A DNA stretch of 43,632 bases from Hyphomicrobiales bacterium (GCA_021775835.1 JAJFHC010000182.1:1-43632), one strand, 5' to 3'. Numbered from the stretch's first letter, positions 32,881 to 42,328 are shown. Made by a program: numbers and translations. The notes: generated by a model from the sequence alone, not told the origin.

Positions 32881-34260
32881 TCAGGATTTGCCGCTGACTT
32901 CGAGTTTCCTGAGCTCTTTGACTATGGCAACGTCCCGATCTGCACTGTCGTGGTCTTCGAATTTGAATTGCAAATTCATGACCTTTTCCCCGACGGCCAT
33001 CAGGTATGCGCGGTCTTCCGCCGCACTCTTGCTCGGCATATGAAGAACCGTATCCTGGCCGTATGTGCGAACCGATTTGCTGTCGACCGAGTGCGGTTGG
33101 GGCGGCGGCTTTCCATCCGCCAGGTCCCGAATGCTCCGCCGAACACGGCGGCGATACAGGGAGACGCCGCGATCGGTTGGCATGAGATGCTCGCCCTTGT
33201 GAGTGGTGATGGCCCCCATGCCTTCAACAGCTTCGGAGTCGGCTGGAAAACGTTGTTTTTCCTCCGCTGTTCGATCCAGGATCTCTCCCTGTTCGATCAA
33301 TTCGCACCCCTCTTTGGTGTTGTATTCCGGCGGGTCGCAACGGTCGCCGAAATTTCCCCAGGCATAGGCAATGGAGTTTTCGTCGTCGACCGGAACAACC
33401 CAGCGTGTAAATGCGGATCGGCCGAAGTAGCGCTGCTCGGTGCCGTCAGCTGCAAAGGCGGAGCCGGCTTGCGTAAAATTGGGCAAGATCAGTTCATTGA
33501 TCCGTACCCACGCGTTATCGCCGACGCGCCGTGTCGAGGAACCGAGGAAATGGTTCTCGTGGCGCTCATAGAATTTCAACTCACCCAACTCCGACATGCC
33601 ATCGGAAAACTGAGGATGGCTGTTCTGGCTGTGCAGGAACGTGGTGTGGACCGGGTCCATGATCGCGTCGAGAACCTGGATCCAGTTACATTTGTAGGGC
33701 GCCTTGTAGGGGCGCATCGTGATGTCCGGTAGTTCATAGGTATCATAAAGTGGAAACCGGGGCAGGCTGTCAGAAGGGCCCATATAGGCAAAGATCAGCC
33801 CGCGATAGTCGACAACCGGGTAGGCGCCCAGCCGCGTGCGTTCACGAACATCGCGTGCGGGTTCTGCATCCGGTGCTTCGCCGGGGGTTTCAAGAATTTC
33901 ACCGTCAGGTGCGAACAGCCAGCCATGATAACAGCACCGGATACCCCGATCCTCACACTTGCCGTATTCCAGGGATGCGCGCCGGTGCGGACAGTACTTG
34001 TGCACCAGACCGATCTTGTTCTCTTGCCCGTAGCGGAACACGACAAGCTCCTCACCGAGAATCCGGATTGCCTTGGGCAACTCGTCCAGTTCGCTTGAAA
34101 TGAACACGGGATGCCAGAAGCGACGCAGGTATTCCCCGCACGGCGTGCCTGGACCCACACGGGCAAGCTCCTCGTCGATGCCGGCCGGTTCGGCCTGCTG
34201 GTAGCCGCGAAAGTCTCCCTCGGGCTTAGGGTGATCAGGTTCGGAGACAATCTGTTCCAT
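32881..34260 (-). CDS. Rieske-type aromatic ring-hydroxylating oxygenase, large subunit
   Basis: A 459-residue oxygenase. The [2Fe-2S] Rieske centre is Cys90-x-His92 and Cys109-x2-His112 (KYCPHR, CCYHGW). The mononuclear iron site is in the IMDPVHTTFLH segment (His, His and a bridging Asp). The start is the ATG at 34260 with GGGGAAA upstream; a longer frame adds residues unlike the family. No reductase gene is nearby, so the electron donor is shared. Single-component phthalate, vanillate and quaternary-amine oxygenases have this plan; with the amine-type ABC transporter and the creatinase-like gene close by, an N-demethylation role is possible. Confidence 0.9.
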   Translation of the reverse strand: MEQIVSEPDHPKPEGDFRGYQQAEPAGIDEELARVGPGTPCGEYLRRFWHPVFISSELDELPKAIRILGEELVVFRYGQENKIGLVHKYCPHRRASLEYGKCEDRGIRCCYHGWLFAPDGEILETPGEAPDAEPARDVRERTRLGAYPVVDYRGLIFAYMGPSDSLPRFPLYDTYELPDITMRPYKAPYKCNWIQVLDAIMDPVHTTFLHSQNSHPQFSDGMSELGELKFYERHENHFLGSSTRRVGDNAWVRINELILPNFTQAGSAFAADGTEQRYFGRSAFTRWVVPVDDENSIAYAWGNFGDRCDPPEYNTKEGCELIEQGEILDRTAEEKQRFPADSEAVEGMGAITTHKGEHLMPTDRGVSLYRRRVRRSIRDLADGKPPPQPHSVDSKSVRTYGQDTVLHMPSKSAAEDRAYLMAVGEKVMNLQFKFEDHDSADRDVAIVKELRKLEVSGKS

Positions 34261-34495
34261 TGCATTTCCCCATCTTGAGCTTTTGCGGACGCGCCAATCC
34301 AGACAGGCGTGTTCAACGACACGGTCCATCATGATCTGCTCAAACCGCAGGTCAACAGACAATCTCTGACGTATTCGCAATCGTGTTTGATTTTTTTGCG
34401 TGATTCGCAATTCTTGGCGATTGCCCGGTCCGGAGAGCAAGTCTGCGTTTAAAGAAGGGCGAACGCGAAAAGGATCAACACGCCGTCACAGCAAC

Positions 34496-35212
34496 TCAGG
34501 AAATGCCGGGACCGGTAATTTCCTGAAGAAGTTTGCGATAGATCGCGTCGGAAAAGGCTTCGTAGTCGTTGGCCGGCACGACGAAGTGATAGGGGCCGCC
34601 AATTACGTTTCTCTCGAAATATTTGTCCAACGTTGGCCATTCATTCAGGATCGCGAGGCCATTGATCGTTATGCCCTGGGCGGCGATAAGGTCGCGCATC
34701 TTCCGCTCACTCGGCCCCCGATTGTTGCGGCCGTCAGCTGAAAGGTCGATCACCCTGCGTGTCGCTGTCACTGGAGCCTGTTTCAGGACATTGGCCGCAA
34801 AGGCCAACGCCGCGCCGATCGATGTGCCGCCTTCCGCAAGCTTACGCTGTGAGCGCTGCAGCGTATCTGAAAAGGCCAATGCCGATTCTGGGCTATCTAT
34901 GATTGTCCAGGGGACACTCAACACCTGGTGCGACTCGTCAGACCACTGAATACCTGAAACAGCAATCTTGCCGAGAGGGCCATTCACGATGGCGTCGTGA
35001 ATTGCTTCCTGCCGAAAAGCGTTGGCCAGCCCGTTCATCTGCAGCAGGAACTCGTTGAGATCGACGCTCCAGGAGACGTCTACGGCCAGAACAAGGGCAA
35101 GATCGACGTCCTGGCTCTGTGCCTGCGCTGTTGGTCTGACGTGATACAGGCCCGAACCAAGAACAATGACGAGCAGAAACCCCAACACAAGCCTGACGGT
35201 TTTACACCCCAC
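34496..35212 (-). CDS. DUF1194 von Willebrand A-like secreted protein
   Basis: A 238-residue protein with an N-terminal signal or anchor (LVLGFLLVIVLGSGLY) and a DUF1194 core. LVLAVDVSWSVD holds the DxSxS MIDAS motif; VIDLSADGRNNRG and the C-terminal YRKLLQEI are typical. Metal-dependent adhesion-like binding is inferred from the family; the role is not known. It lies between the transporter and Rieske genes on the same strand, 64 bp after the second permease and 235 bp before the Rieske start. The start is GTG 35212, with a weak ribosome site. Confidence 0.88.
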   Translation of the reverse strand: MGCKTVRLVLGFLLVIVLGSGLYHVRPTAQAQSQDVDLALVLAVDVSWSVDLNEFLLQMNGLANAFRQEAIHDAIVNGPLGKIAVSGIQWSDESHQVLSVPWTIIDSPESALAFSDTLQRSQRKLAEGGTSIGAALAFAANVLKQAPVTATRRVIDLSADGRNNRGPSERKMRDLIAAQGITINGLAILNEWPTLDKYFERNVIGGPYHFVVPANDYEAFSDAIYRKLLQEITGPGIS

Positions 35213-35276
35213 GTGAGAGTCTTCTGTGTTCGTCGGCCCTGTTCATCGACACTTTCCTACTGGACCGGCTACAGAC

Positions 35277-36128
35277 CTAGGCTGGGCTCATACCACGGAG
35301 CCGCTCACCGCGCCGCCGGAGCAGCTCGACAACAGTGAGAAGTGCGATGGATACCAACACGAGAATGGTCGCGACGGCGAGAATGGTCGGCGAAATCTGC
35401 TCGCGGATACCGGAGAACATCTGCCAGGGGATGGTACGTTGCTCGTAACTCCCCACGAACAGGATGACAATCACCTCGTCGAAGGACGTGATGAACGCGA
35501 ACAAGCCACCCGATATGACGCCGGGCAGGATGAGCGGCATGATGATCTTGAAAAATACGGTTGGCGGAGCGGCACCGAGATTGGCGCCGGCACGTGTCAG
35601 ACTGTGGTCAAACCCGACCAGTGTGGCGGTCACGGTGATCACCACATAGGGCGTCCCGAGGGCGGCGTGGGCCAGGATGACACCAAAGTGTGTGGATGCC
35701 AGACCAATATCGGAAAAGAAGAAGTACATGCCTGCGGCCGAAATGATCAGCGGTACGATCATCGGCGATATCAACAGTGCCATGAAAGCCTTCTTGAACG
35801 GCATTTCCGACCGGCTGAGACCAAGGGCGGCAAGTGTACCCAGACTGGTGGCAAGAATTGTCGCAAAGAAAGCGATGATGACACTGTTCTTTACGGCACC
35901 CTGCCAGTTGGGATTGGTAAAAAAGTCCTGATACCATTTTGTCGAATAACCGGCGGGGTCAAAGGCCAGCATTTCAGGGGTGAAACTGAAATAGGGGATG
36001 GCATTGAATGACAGTGGTATGATCACAACGATGGGCATGATCAGGAAGAACAGGATCATCCCGCAGATTACCCGGAATGTATAATACCAGGCGCGTTCAA
36101 GTGGTTCGACATGTGCCGGAAGTGCCAT
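35277..36128 (-). CDS. ABC transporter permease, polyamine/opine type (second)
   Basis: A 283-residue permease with about six hydrophobic segments. The ATPase-coupling loop is the ANLGAAPPTVFFKIIMPLILPG region, and VILFVGSYEQRTIPWQMFSGI follows. It resembles PotC-type partners of spermidine/putrescine and related importers. It starts 18 bp after the first permease stop and is the last transporter gene of the operon. Confidence 0.9.
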   Translation of the reverse strand: MALPAHVEPLERAWYYTFRVICGMILFFLIMPIVVIIPLSFNAIPYFSFTPEMLAFDPAGYSTKWYQDFFTNPNWQGAVKNSVIIAFFATILATSLGTLAALGLSRSEMPFKKAFMALLISPMIVPLIISAAGMYFFFSDIGLASTHFGVILAHAALGTPYVVITVTATLVGFDHSLTRAGANLGAAPPTVFFKIIMPLILPGVISGGLFAFITSFDEVIVILFVGSYEQRTIPWQMFSGIREQISPTILAVATILVLVSIALLTVVELLRRRGERLRGMSPA

Positions 36129-36146
36129 GATTCAGTGCCCTGTTCC

Positions 36147-37418
36147 TTAACCCATCTTCATGTTGTCGACGCCGACGATCTTGTCGTAAATCATGTACAA
36201 GACCAGTACGAGCGCCAGCAACATTGCCCCGAGGGCTGCCGCCAGTCCCCAGTTCAACGTGACTGAAATGTGGTTGGCGATGAAATTAGAGATCAGCGTA
36301 CCGCTGGTGCCACCCACGAGTGCGGGAGTGATGTAGAAGCCGATCGAGAGGATAAACACCAGGATTGTCCCGGCGCCAATGCCAGACAGCGTCTGTGGCA
36401 GGTAGACCTTGTAGAATGCCCACGCTTGAGTGGCGCCCATGGAACGGGCGGCCCGCATGTAACTGGGCGGGATGGTCTTCATGACAGAATAGAGCGGCAG
36501 GATCATGAACGGCAGCAGAATGTGCGTCATGGCAATCAGCGTGCCGGTCTTGTTGTGTATCAACTGCAGACGGTTCTCGTCGTCAAGTAGCCCAATACCC
36601 ACCAGCAAATCGTTGATCACCCCCTGTGATTGCAACAACGCAATCCAGGACGTTGTCCTTACCAGCAGAGAAGTCCAGAAGGGCAACAGGACGAGAATGA
36701 GCAACAGTCCGGCGTAGCGCATGGGGACCGTTGCCAGAAGATAGGCAACCGGAAAGCCCAACAATATACAGAGAAGTGTAATGGCCACACTCATGATCAT
36801 CGTGCGCTGGAACAGGAAAATATAGATCGATCGGTTCTCCGGTTGTGATGTGATCGAGCCGTCCGGACCGAACTTCATGTCCATGGCGGAAAGATAATAC
36901 GAGGCCGTGACGGGGTTGCTCTCGCGCTTGATCAGCCGCCAGACAGGAAGGGTTCCCCACTTCTTGTGGATTTTGATCATCTGTTCCTTGTAGGGGCCTT
37001 CGGTTAGTTTGGAGGCCTTTCTCGCGCCCCCTCTGAACAGGCTGGACATGCCGGGAATCTCGAAATTGAGACGCCGGCCCACTTTGCCGATTATCTTGTC
37101 CTTTCGGCCCTTGGTGAGATCCTGCACAAGGGCGGCGTAGACGTCCTCACTGGGAAGTTCACCGGTTGAATCGTCCCAGGTCGACAAGGCAATCGTGGTT
37201 TTTGGCATGATCGTCGACACCTCGGGGTTATCGACGCTCCGCCACAACATGATGATGATCGGAACAAGGAAAAATATAAATATAAATGCGAGCAAGGGGA
37301 GGGTCAGCAGGAAAGCCTGTCGGCGCTTTTGTTTCAGCGCCTGCTGCAGGCTTTGTTTGAGCGGCACACCATCAGAGGTGACAAGAGGGCCGCTGGCGGC
37401 ATCCGTACTGGTGGTCAT
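36147..37418 (-). CDS. ABC transporter permease, polyamine/opine type (first, long form)
   Basis: A 423-residue PotB-like permease. TM1 lies near residues 36-60. A periplasmic-side insert of about 140 residues separates it from the rest, which has the normal permease core with RSMGATQAWAFYKVYLPQTLSG as the ATPase-coupling loop. ATG 37418 has GGGGAGAG upstream. It is separated from the binding-protein gene by a strong hairpin. The insert may help receive a specific ligand; its fold is unknown. Confidence 0.9.
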   Translation of the reverse strand: MTTSTDAASGPLVTSDGVPLKQSLQQALKQKRRQAFLLTLPLLAFIFIFFLVPIIIMLWRSVDNPEVSTIMPKTTIALSTWDDSTGELPSEDVYAALVQDLTKGRKDKIIGKVGRRLNFEIPGMSSLFRGGARKASKLTEGPYKEQMIKIHKKWGTLPVWRLIKRESNPVTASYYLSAMDMKFGPDGSITSQPENRSIYIFLFQRTMIMSVAITLLCILLGFPVAYLLATVPMRYAGLLLILVLLPFWTSLLVRTTSWIALLQSQGVINDLLVGIGLLDDENRLQLIHNKTGTLIAMTHILLPFMILPLYSVMKTIPPSYMRAARSMGATQAWAFYKVYLPQTLSGIGAGTILVFILSIGFYITPALVGGTSGTLISNFIANHISVTLNWGLAAALGAMLLALVLVLYMIYDKIVGVDNMKMG

Positions 37419-37483
37419 GATCTCTCCCCAACGTACCTGGTCACAGCACGCGCTGGACATTCAAAAAGGTACAAAACAGAAAT

Positions 37484-37515
37484 GTTGCAGAGGGGACTTG
37501 GCACCCCTCTGCAAC
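37484..37515 (-). terminator. Hairpin between binding-protein and permease genes
   Basis: GTTGCAGAGGGG pairs perfectly with CCCCTCTGCAAC over 12 bp with an 8-nt loop. On the minus strand it is followed by a T-rich stretch. It probably lowers read-through from the abundant binding-protein message into the permeases. Confidence 0.75.
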
Positions 37516-37530
37516 GAGATTGTCGGCTTA

Positions 37531-38652
37531 TTACTTCGCGAGCCAGGCGTTGAAACGCTCGTCGAATGACTCACGGTTGTCTGCCCACCAGGTGGTGTTG
37601 TACAGCAACGTGTTCTTGGCGTTCTTCGGATCGGTCGGCATGTGCGGTGCCATGTCAATGCCCAGTTCGGCGTGCTTGCCGACCAGTGCGGATGACGATT
37701 TACGGGCAGGGCCGTAGGAGATGTACTTGGACTGGTCCGCCAGACGCTGAGTGTCCGTAGCGAATTTCAGGTACTTCATGACTTCTGCCTTGTTCTTGGT
37801 GCCCTTCGGGATCACCCAGCCGTCGATGGCAAAGACTTGCCAGTCCCACATCATCGCAACCGGCTGCTTTTTCTCGACGATCAGCGAGAAAAGACGGCCG
37901 TTATAAGCCGAAGCGATTGTAACTTCGCCATCAGCCAGCAGCTGTGGAGGCTGCGCACCCTTGGTCCACCAGATTACCTGGTCCTTGATGGTGTCGAGCT
38001 TTTTGAAAGCGCGATCGACACCTTCAGGTGTATCGAGCACGTCATAGACGTCCTTTGCAGCGACGCCGTCTGCAATCAGGGCCCATTCAAGATTGGTGTC
38101 AGGCCGCTTTTCGAGAGCACGCTTTCCGGGGAAAGTCTTGAGATCGAAAATGTCGGCGATCTGTGTTGGTTTCTTGTCACCAAACTTGTCCGTACGGAAG
38201 CCGATTGTCGTGGAATACACGATCTGCGGAATGTAGCACTCGCTTACGAAGAAGCCTTCGAAAAAGTCCTTCGAAGCCGGGGTGCCGTCAGGGGCTGCAG
38301 CAAGATCCTTATCGGGATCAATGGTTTCAGCGAGACCTTCTTCACATGCAGTCACAGCTTGCGCTGCTTCCATGTCGACGAGATCCCACGTTACGTTGTT
38401 GGCTTCCACCTGAGCACGCAGCTTGGCAAGACCTTCCGACGCGGAGTCGTCATTGACGATCTTGATGCCCGGATTGTTCTTCATATAAGGGTCGTGATAC
38501 GCTTTTTGTTGACTGTTGGAATAAGCGCCGCCCCAGGATACGATGGTCAACGTGGTGTCGGCACTGACGGTCGTGGCCGAGGCACCAAGAACCAGCATGC
38601 CCGCAGCCGCGATGGCTGAAAGTGCTGATCCCGATTTAAAAAGTGTCTTCAT
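37531..38652 (-). CDS. ABC transporter substrate-binding protein, polyamine (PotD-like) type
   Basis: A 373-residue periplasmic protein with a signal peptide cut near TTVSA before DTTLT. The early strand LTIVSWGGAYSNSQQKAYHDPY is typical of COG0687. Later IGFRTDKFG and SAYNGRLFSLIVEKKQPVAMMWDWQVFAIDGWVIPKGT match the family. The start at 38652 has AAGGGAG nine bases upstream. Ligands of the family are putrescine, spermidine and related amines or opines; here unknown. Confidence 0.92.
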   Translation of the reverse strand: MKTLFKSGSALSAIAAAGMLVLGASATTVSADTTLTIVSWGGAYSNSQQKAYHDPYMKNNPGIKIVNDDSASEGLAKLRAQVEANNVTWDLVDMEAAQAVTACEEGLAETIDPDKDLAAAPDGTPASKDFFEGFFVSECYIPQIVYSTTIGFRTDKFGDKKPTQIADIFDLKTFPGKRALEKRPDTNLEWALIADGVAAKDVYDVLDTPEGVDRAFKKLDTIKDQVIWWTKGAQPPQLLADGEVTIASAYNGRLFSLIVEKKQPVAMMWDWQVFAIDGWVIPKGTKNKAEVMKYLKFATDTQRLADQSKYISYGPARKSSSALVGKHAELGIDMAPHMPTDPKNAKNTLLYNTTWWADNRESFDERFNAWLAK

Positions 38653-38679
38653 ATTTGGTACTCCCTTTTGCTCCAAATT

Positions 38680-38700
38680 ATTGACGGTATTTCCGTCAAT
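38680..38700 (-). promoter_or_regulatory. Hairpin in the leader of the binding-protein gene
   Basis: ATTGACGG-N5-CCGTCAAT is an 8-bp perfect inverted repeat 28 bp upstream of the binding-protein start, in the gap after the ATPase gene. It could protect the downstream message or bind a regulator. Confidence 0.4.
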
Positions 38701-38745
38701 CTCCAGCAAGCCATGAGCCTGCATATTCCCCCTCAAGTGTCATGC

Positions 38746-39870
38746 TCACGCATGATCCTTGTCGTAAATATTGTAGTCTAGTGCGCGGCAGTCCTCAGCA
38801 ACCCAGCCAACCGGCGTCGTCTCGCCTTCTTTCAAGATATGATGGTCGGTATTGTTCGGTACCTTGACGATAAAATCGTCATGTCCGGCAACGGTCATTC
38901 TGGTGCGGATGTGATCGCCCAGATAGATCAGTTCCTCAATCCTGCCTTCGAGAATGTTTGTGCCTTCGGCGGCCTGAGGATTCAATGCGACGCGCTCCGG
39001 CCGAATCGACATCAACGTGCGCTTGCCTTCGCCTTCGACATTCACCGCATTGGCTTGGATTACGTCACCGCTTTCAAGTTTGACTGTGCACAAGCCATTG
39101 CCGTTGACGCTTTCAACGGTGCCGGACAGTTTGTTGTTCTCACCGATAAATTGCGCACAGAACGAATTGTCTGGCCTCTCGTAAAGTTCATCTGGCGATG
39201 ATATCTGCTGAATAATACCGTCGTTGAACACGGCAATCCGGTCCGACATGGTCAGCGCTTCAGCCTGGTCATGTGTGACATAGACGACCGTCACTTCCAG
39301 ATTCTCGTGAATGTGTTTGATCTCGTACTGCATCTGCTCGCGCAACTGCTTATCCAGCGCGCCAAGCGGTTCATCCATCAATATCAGGCTTGGTTCAAAC
39401 ACAAGGGCACGGGCAACCGCCACGCGCTGTTGCTGGCCGCCGGATAACTGTGCGGGGCGCCGGTCGCCGAAGACGCCCAGTTCCACCATGTCCAGGGCAC
39501 GTTTCACCTTGGTGGCCTGTTCGGCCTTGGTCATGCCACGAACGGCCAGGGGAAATGCCAGGTTTTCCGCAACAGTCATATGGGGAAACAGGGCGTAATT
39601 CTGGAACACCATGCCAATACCGCGTTTGTGCGGCGGCACGTTGTTGATCGGTTGTCCTTCGAGGTATATTTCGCCGAATGTCGCGGGTTCAAAACCTGCA
39701 AGCATCATCAGGCAGGTGGTCTTGCCGGAGCCAGACGGCCCAAGCATGGTGACAAATTCGCCTTTGGCGATGTCGAGATTTAGGTCTTTTACAACCAGAG
39801 ACTCGCCATCGTAACTCTTTTGAACACCTTCAAAACGAACCATTGGTTCGCCAGCATTTGACACTGACAT
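38746..39870 (-). CDS. ABC transporter ATP-binding protein, polyamine/opine type
   Basis: A 374-residue ATPase. Walker A is [10 protein letters not shown], the Q-loop [12 protein letters not shown], signature [15 protein letters not shown], Walker B LILMDEP and switch His in VTHDQAEAL. The C-terminal TOBE-like domain follows ([30 protein letters not shown]). ATG 39870 has GGGAGG upstream. It is the first gene of the transporter operon and the only one with a typical leader; the next gene follows after 93 bp. Confidence 0.93.
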   Translation of the reverse strand: MSVSNAGEPMVRFEGVQKSYDGESLVVKDLNLDIAKGEFVTMLGPSGSGKTTCLMMLAGFEPATFGEIYLEGQPINNVPPHKRGIGMVFQNYALFPHMTVAENLAFPLAVRGMTKAEQATKVKRALDMVELGVFGDRRPAQLSGGQQQRVAVARALVFEPSLILMDEPLGALDKQLREQMQYEIKHIHENLEVTVVYVTHDQAEALTMSDRIAVFNDGIIQQISSPDELYERPDNSFCAQFIGENNKLSGTVESVNGNGLCTVKLESGDVIQANAVNVEGEGKRTLMSIRPERVALNPQAAEGTNILEGRIEELIYLGDHIRTRMTVAGHDDFIVKVPNNTDHHILKEGETTPVGWVAEDCRALDYNIYDKDHA

Positions 39871-40309
39871 TCAACCTCCCCAGGCATGTAACGTCGCGTT
39901 TCGGAAACGCTTTTTTGCAACCTTGCGCACCGCCGCTTTACACAAACGTTCATAAACGACACTTGGACTGCAAAATACGTCATTGACGACGAACCAATGA
40001 TATTGTGGTTATCCCAAATAAGATAGCCCGGAGAAAATTTTTTGTCGGTTTCGTTAACAGAGGCAACATTTGACAATTTGCAACGAGGCAACTGTGGGTT
40101 CGCGCAGAGGATTTGAATTTTGCCGTATGACATCCGGACAGTGCACTTGGACATAATCAATATTGGTCTTTAGTCTTGCCAACATCCAATGCTGAGTCGT
40201 CTCTGACAATCCTAAGGGATAGAGTAATGCAGACTGGAGCGACGGGCGTCTATAACACCGCCGACTCGTGAGTAACTGTCGCGACGCCGGCAACAGAGGA
40301 ATGTTCCGG
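39871..40309. other. Divergent intergenic region between transporter operon and PLAT-LCCL gene
   Basis: No convincing gene is seen in this stretch of about 440 bp. It must hold the promoters of the ABC transporter operon and of the secreted PLAT-LCCL protein. A small inverted repeat CGTCA-T-TGACG (39978-39988) lies about 108 bp upstream of the ATPase start. Confidence 0.6.
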
Positions 40310-41518
40310 ATGAATCTATTTCTAGTCGCCCGCAGGGTTCTGTGGGCCATGATTGTTTGCATCGCACTGCAATCACCCGCCCAGGCCAACAGTTTTCTAT
40401 GTACCGACAAAAGCAAGGCCGGCTATTTTCTGACCGTCAACACACGCGACGTGCACAATGCCGGCACCAACGCCACGCTGAGCTTCAGTGTCATCGGAGA
40501 GAAATACAAATCGCGCAAGGCCTTCACGCTGCCGGAGAAAATTGTCGTCTATGGCGACAAGAGTCATTTTCTGCATGAACATAGCAAAGCCAACAGCTAT
40601 TTCTCCAAGTTGTCCGGCATCGATCTCGGTCACAACAACGACGATAAGCTTGAGCAAGGCGACAGCGATTTCGCGGCACCGTTATGCATTGATGACCGGA
40701 TTGAACGCATCGTTTCGGTGGAAATCGAAACCGATGGGTCGGGCACCTCGCCCGGTTGGTATGGTGAGTCTGTTGTCGTTACCAATCCGGACGGTTGGGA
40801 ATTTGTCTGCAAGATCGAGGATTGGCTCGAGGACGATCCGATCACCGCCAATTGTGCCCTATCAACTTGTCCCGTCATCATTCCCGGCCGCGTCGGCGAA
40901 TACCCTTACGGTTGCAGATGCACGCCCGGCATGGGCGGCACGGTGATCGGCACGGCGGCCTATCCGCGCGAGTCACACCTGTGCCCGTCGGCTCGTCACG
41001 CCGGCCTGATCGACACCAACGGCGGGGCGGTGCGCATGGACCTGGTTAGAACCAAACAGCAATGCGGTCCGTTCAAGGGAAGCCTGCAGCAGGTCGGCAA
41101 CGCCTTTGTCAAAAGCCTGGACAGCGGCAAGCTCAAGGACGCCACCTTTTATTTCCCGCAAGCCAGCGGCCCGACATGTGGCCAGACCCTGAACGAGGGC
41201 CGGTTCTCTATCTCCAAGAAAAATGGACCCGATCTCTATCTCGGGCGTGACCTGGAGATCAACGGCGGCATCCTGCGAACCTTCCTGCAGCGCTCGCCCA
41301 TTGGCATCGATTACGATGAGTTCAACAAGATGAAAAACTGGATCATCAAAAACGATGCGGATTTCAAGCGCAACTATGCGTCGAGTCCGGGCCTGACCGA
41401 CATTGCGTTTTTCATCTCTGCGCCGATCTTCCGCGAAGCCCGCCGACGCATGGTCTATGACCTTGGATACTGCCCGAAGGATTCAGGGAGCGTGAAGTAC
41501 GACTGTAAGGCGAAGTAG
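40310..41518 (+). CDS. Secreted PLAT plus LCCL domain protein
   Basis: A 402-residue exported protein with a signal peptide (cut after residue 26, SPAQA before NSFLC). Residues about 38-175 fit a PLAT/LH2 beta-sandwich: YFLTVNTRDVHNAGTNATLSF, a mid-domain lipid/metal-loop-like region, then WYGESVVV and FVCKIEDWLED. Residues about 200-268 fit an LCCL domain: GTVIGTAAYPRESHLCPSARHAGLID, then CGPFKGSLQQVG. The mature protein has 12 Cys, an even number suited to disulfides. The last 130 residues are unassigned. ATG 40310 has GAGGA nine bases upstream; ATG 40301 has none in place. PLAT plus LCCL is known mainly from apicomplexan surface proteins; the function here is unknown. Confidence 0.72.
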   Translation: MNLFLVARRVLWAMIVCIALQSPAQANSFLCTDKSKAGYFLTVNTRDVHNAGTNATLSFSVIGEKYKSRKAFTLPEKIVVYGDKSHFLHEHSKANSYFSKLSGIDLGHNNDDKLEQGDSDFAAPLCIDDRIERIVSVEIETDGSGTSPGWYGESVVVTNPDGWEFVCKIEDWLEDDPITANCALSTCPVIIPGRVGEYPYGCRCTPGMGGTVIGTAAYPRESHLCPSARHAGLIDTNGGAVRMDLVRTKQQCGPFKGSLQQVGNAFVKSLDSGKLKDATFYFPQASGPTCGQTLNEGRFSISKKNGPDLYLGRDLEINGGILRTFLQRSPIGIDYDEFNKMKNWIIKNDADFKRNYASSPGLTDIAFFISAPIFREARRRMVYDLGYCPKDSGSVKYDCKAK

Positions 41519-41608
41519 GGCTTCAGTTCGTGGAATTTGGGTGAAGCGAGTGTAATGATCTCAAGCTGGTCACCTACGTTTTATGTAATCCCTCGCGGGG
41601 GGGGCTCA

Positions 41609-42328
41609 TTAGTAAATTCCAGGAAACAACCGATATCTCACGCGGCTTGTGTACTCCTGATATCCTGGTAACTCTTCCTGTAGAGTCCGGTCTTCGAGTG
41701 CGGTTCTGATTACAGCGACCACCAGCGCGACCCCCAACGGAATGAGTGTCCAAGCAGAGTCCAAGGCCAGCACAATGCCCGGCATTGACAGAAGATTACC
41801 GGCATAACCCGGGTGCCGGACGATCCGGTATGGGCCGCTGTCACATACAACATGTCCTCGGTCGGTCTGGATGCGCATCATGCTGGAGAAAAAGCGGTTC
41901 TCCGCCAAGGCCCAGGCAGCGAAGGCGTATCCAAGTGCGATCAAGAGGATACCAATGATGTTTAGCCATGTGGGGAACACGGGTGACCACCCAAAGCGGT
42001 GATCCAGCCCCGCCACGATGACCGGCGGGAAGGCAAGGGTTAATGCCATTAGAGGTGCAAGGACTTTATCCCATGCTTTGACATCTGGTGCCTTTAGGGA
42101 TCGGGTTCGTTCCGCCATCAGCCCTGGATGCCGCCATTCTGCCCAGATGCGTCCTCCGATACCGGCTGCAACGATGAGCAGGGAAAAGACCAAGGCCTGC
42201 CACCAACGGATATCCCCTGCACAGGCCAATAAGATCAGAGGTATAGAAAGATGGATCATGATCACGCGAAGCCACTCGCGGGGCGTTACCTTCTGAACCG
42301 TGCCCGGATCAACCGCTTTCGACTGCAT
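41609..42328 (-). CDS. Isoprenylcysteine carboxyl methyltransferase-like membrane protein
   Basis: A 239-residue integral membrane protein with about five hydrophobic segments. The C-terminal GPYRIVRHPGYAGNLLSMPG is the signature of the ICMT/PEMT-like family, which binds S-adenosylmethionine. The start at 42328 has GGAGG seven bases upstream. The acceptor substrate in bacteria is usually unknown. It lies near a perfect palindrome GGCTACGTAGCC (42411-42422) in its upstream region. Confidence 0.85.
   Translation of the reverse strand: MQSKAVDPGTVQKVTPREWLRVIMIHLSIPLILLACAGDIRWWQALVFSLLIVAAGIGGRIWAEWRHPGLMAERTRSLKAPDVKAWDKVLAPLMALTLAFPPVIVAGLDHRFGWSPVFPTWLNIIGILLIALGYAFAAWALAENRFFSSMMRIQTDRGHVVCDSGPYRIVRHPGYAGNLLSMPGIVLALDSAWTLIPLGVALVVAVIRTALEDRTLQEELPGYQEYTSRVRYRLFPGIY

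Noticed and set aside
39789..40160. A 123-residue minus-strand open frame upstream of the ABC ATPase gene
   Set aside because: It overlaps the start of the ATPase gene in another frame and reads as intergenic promoter DNA.
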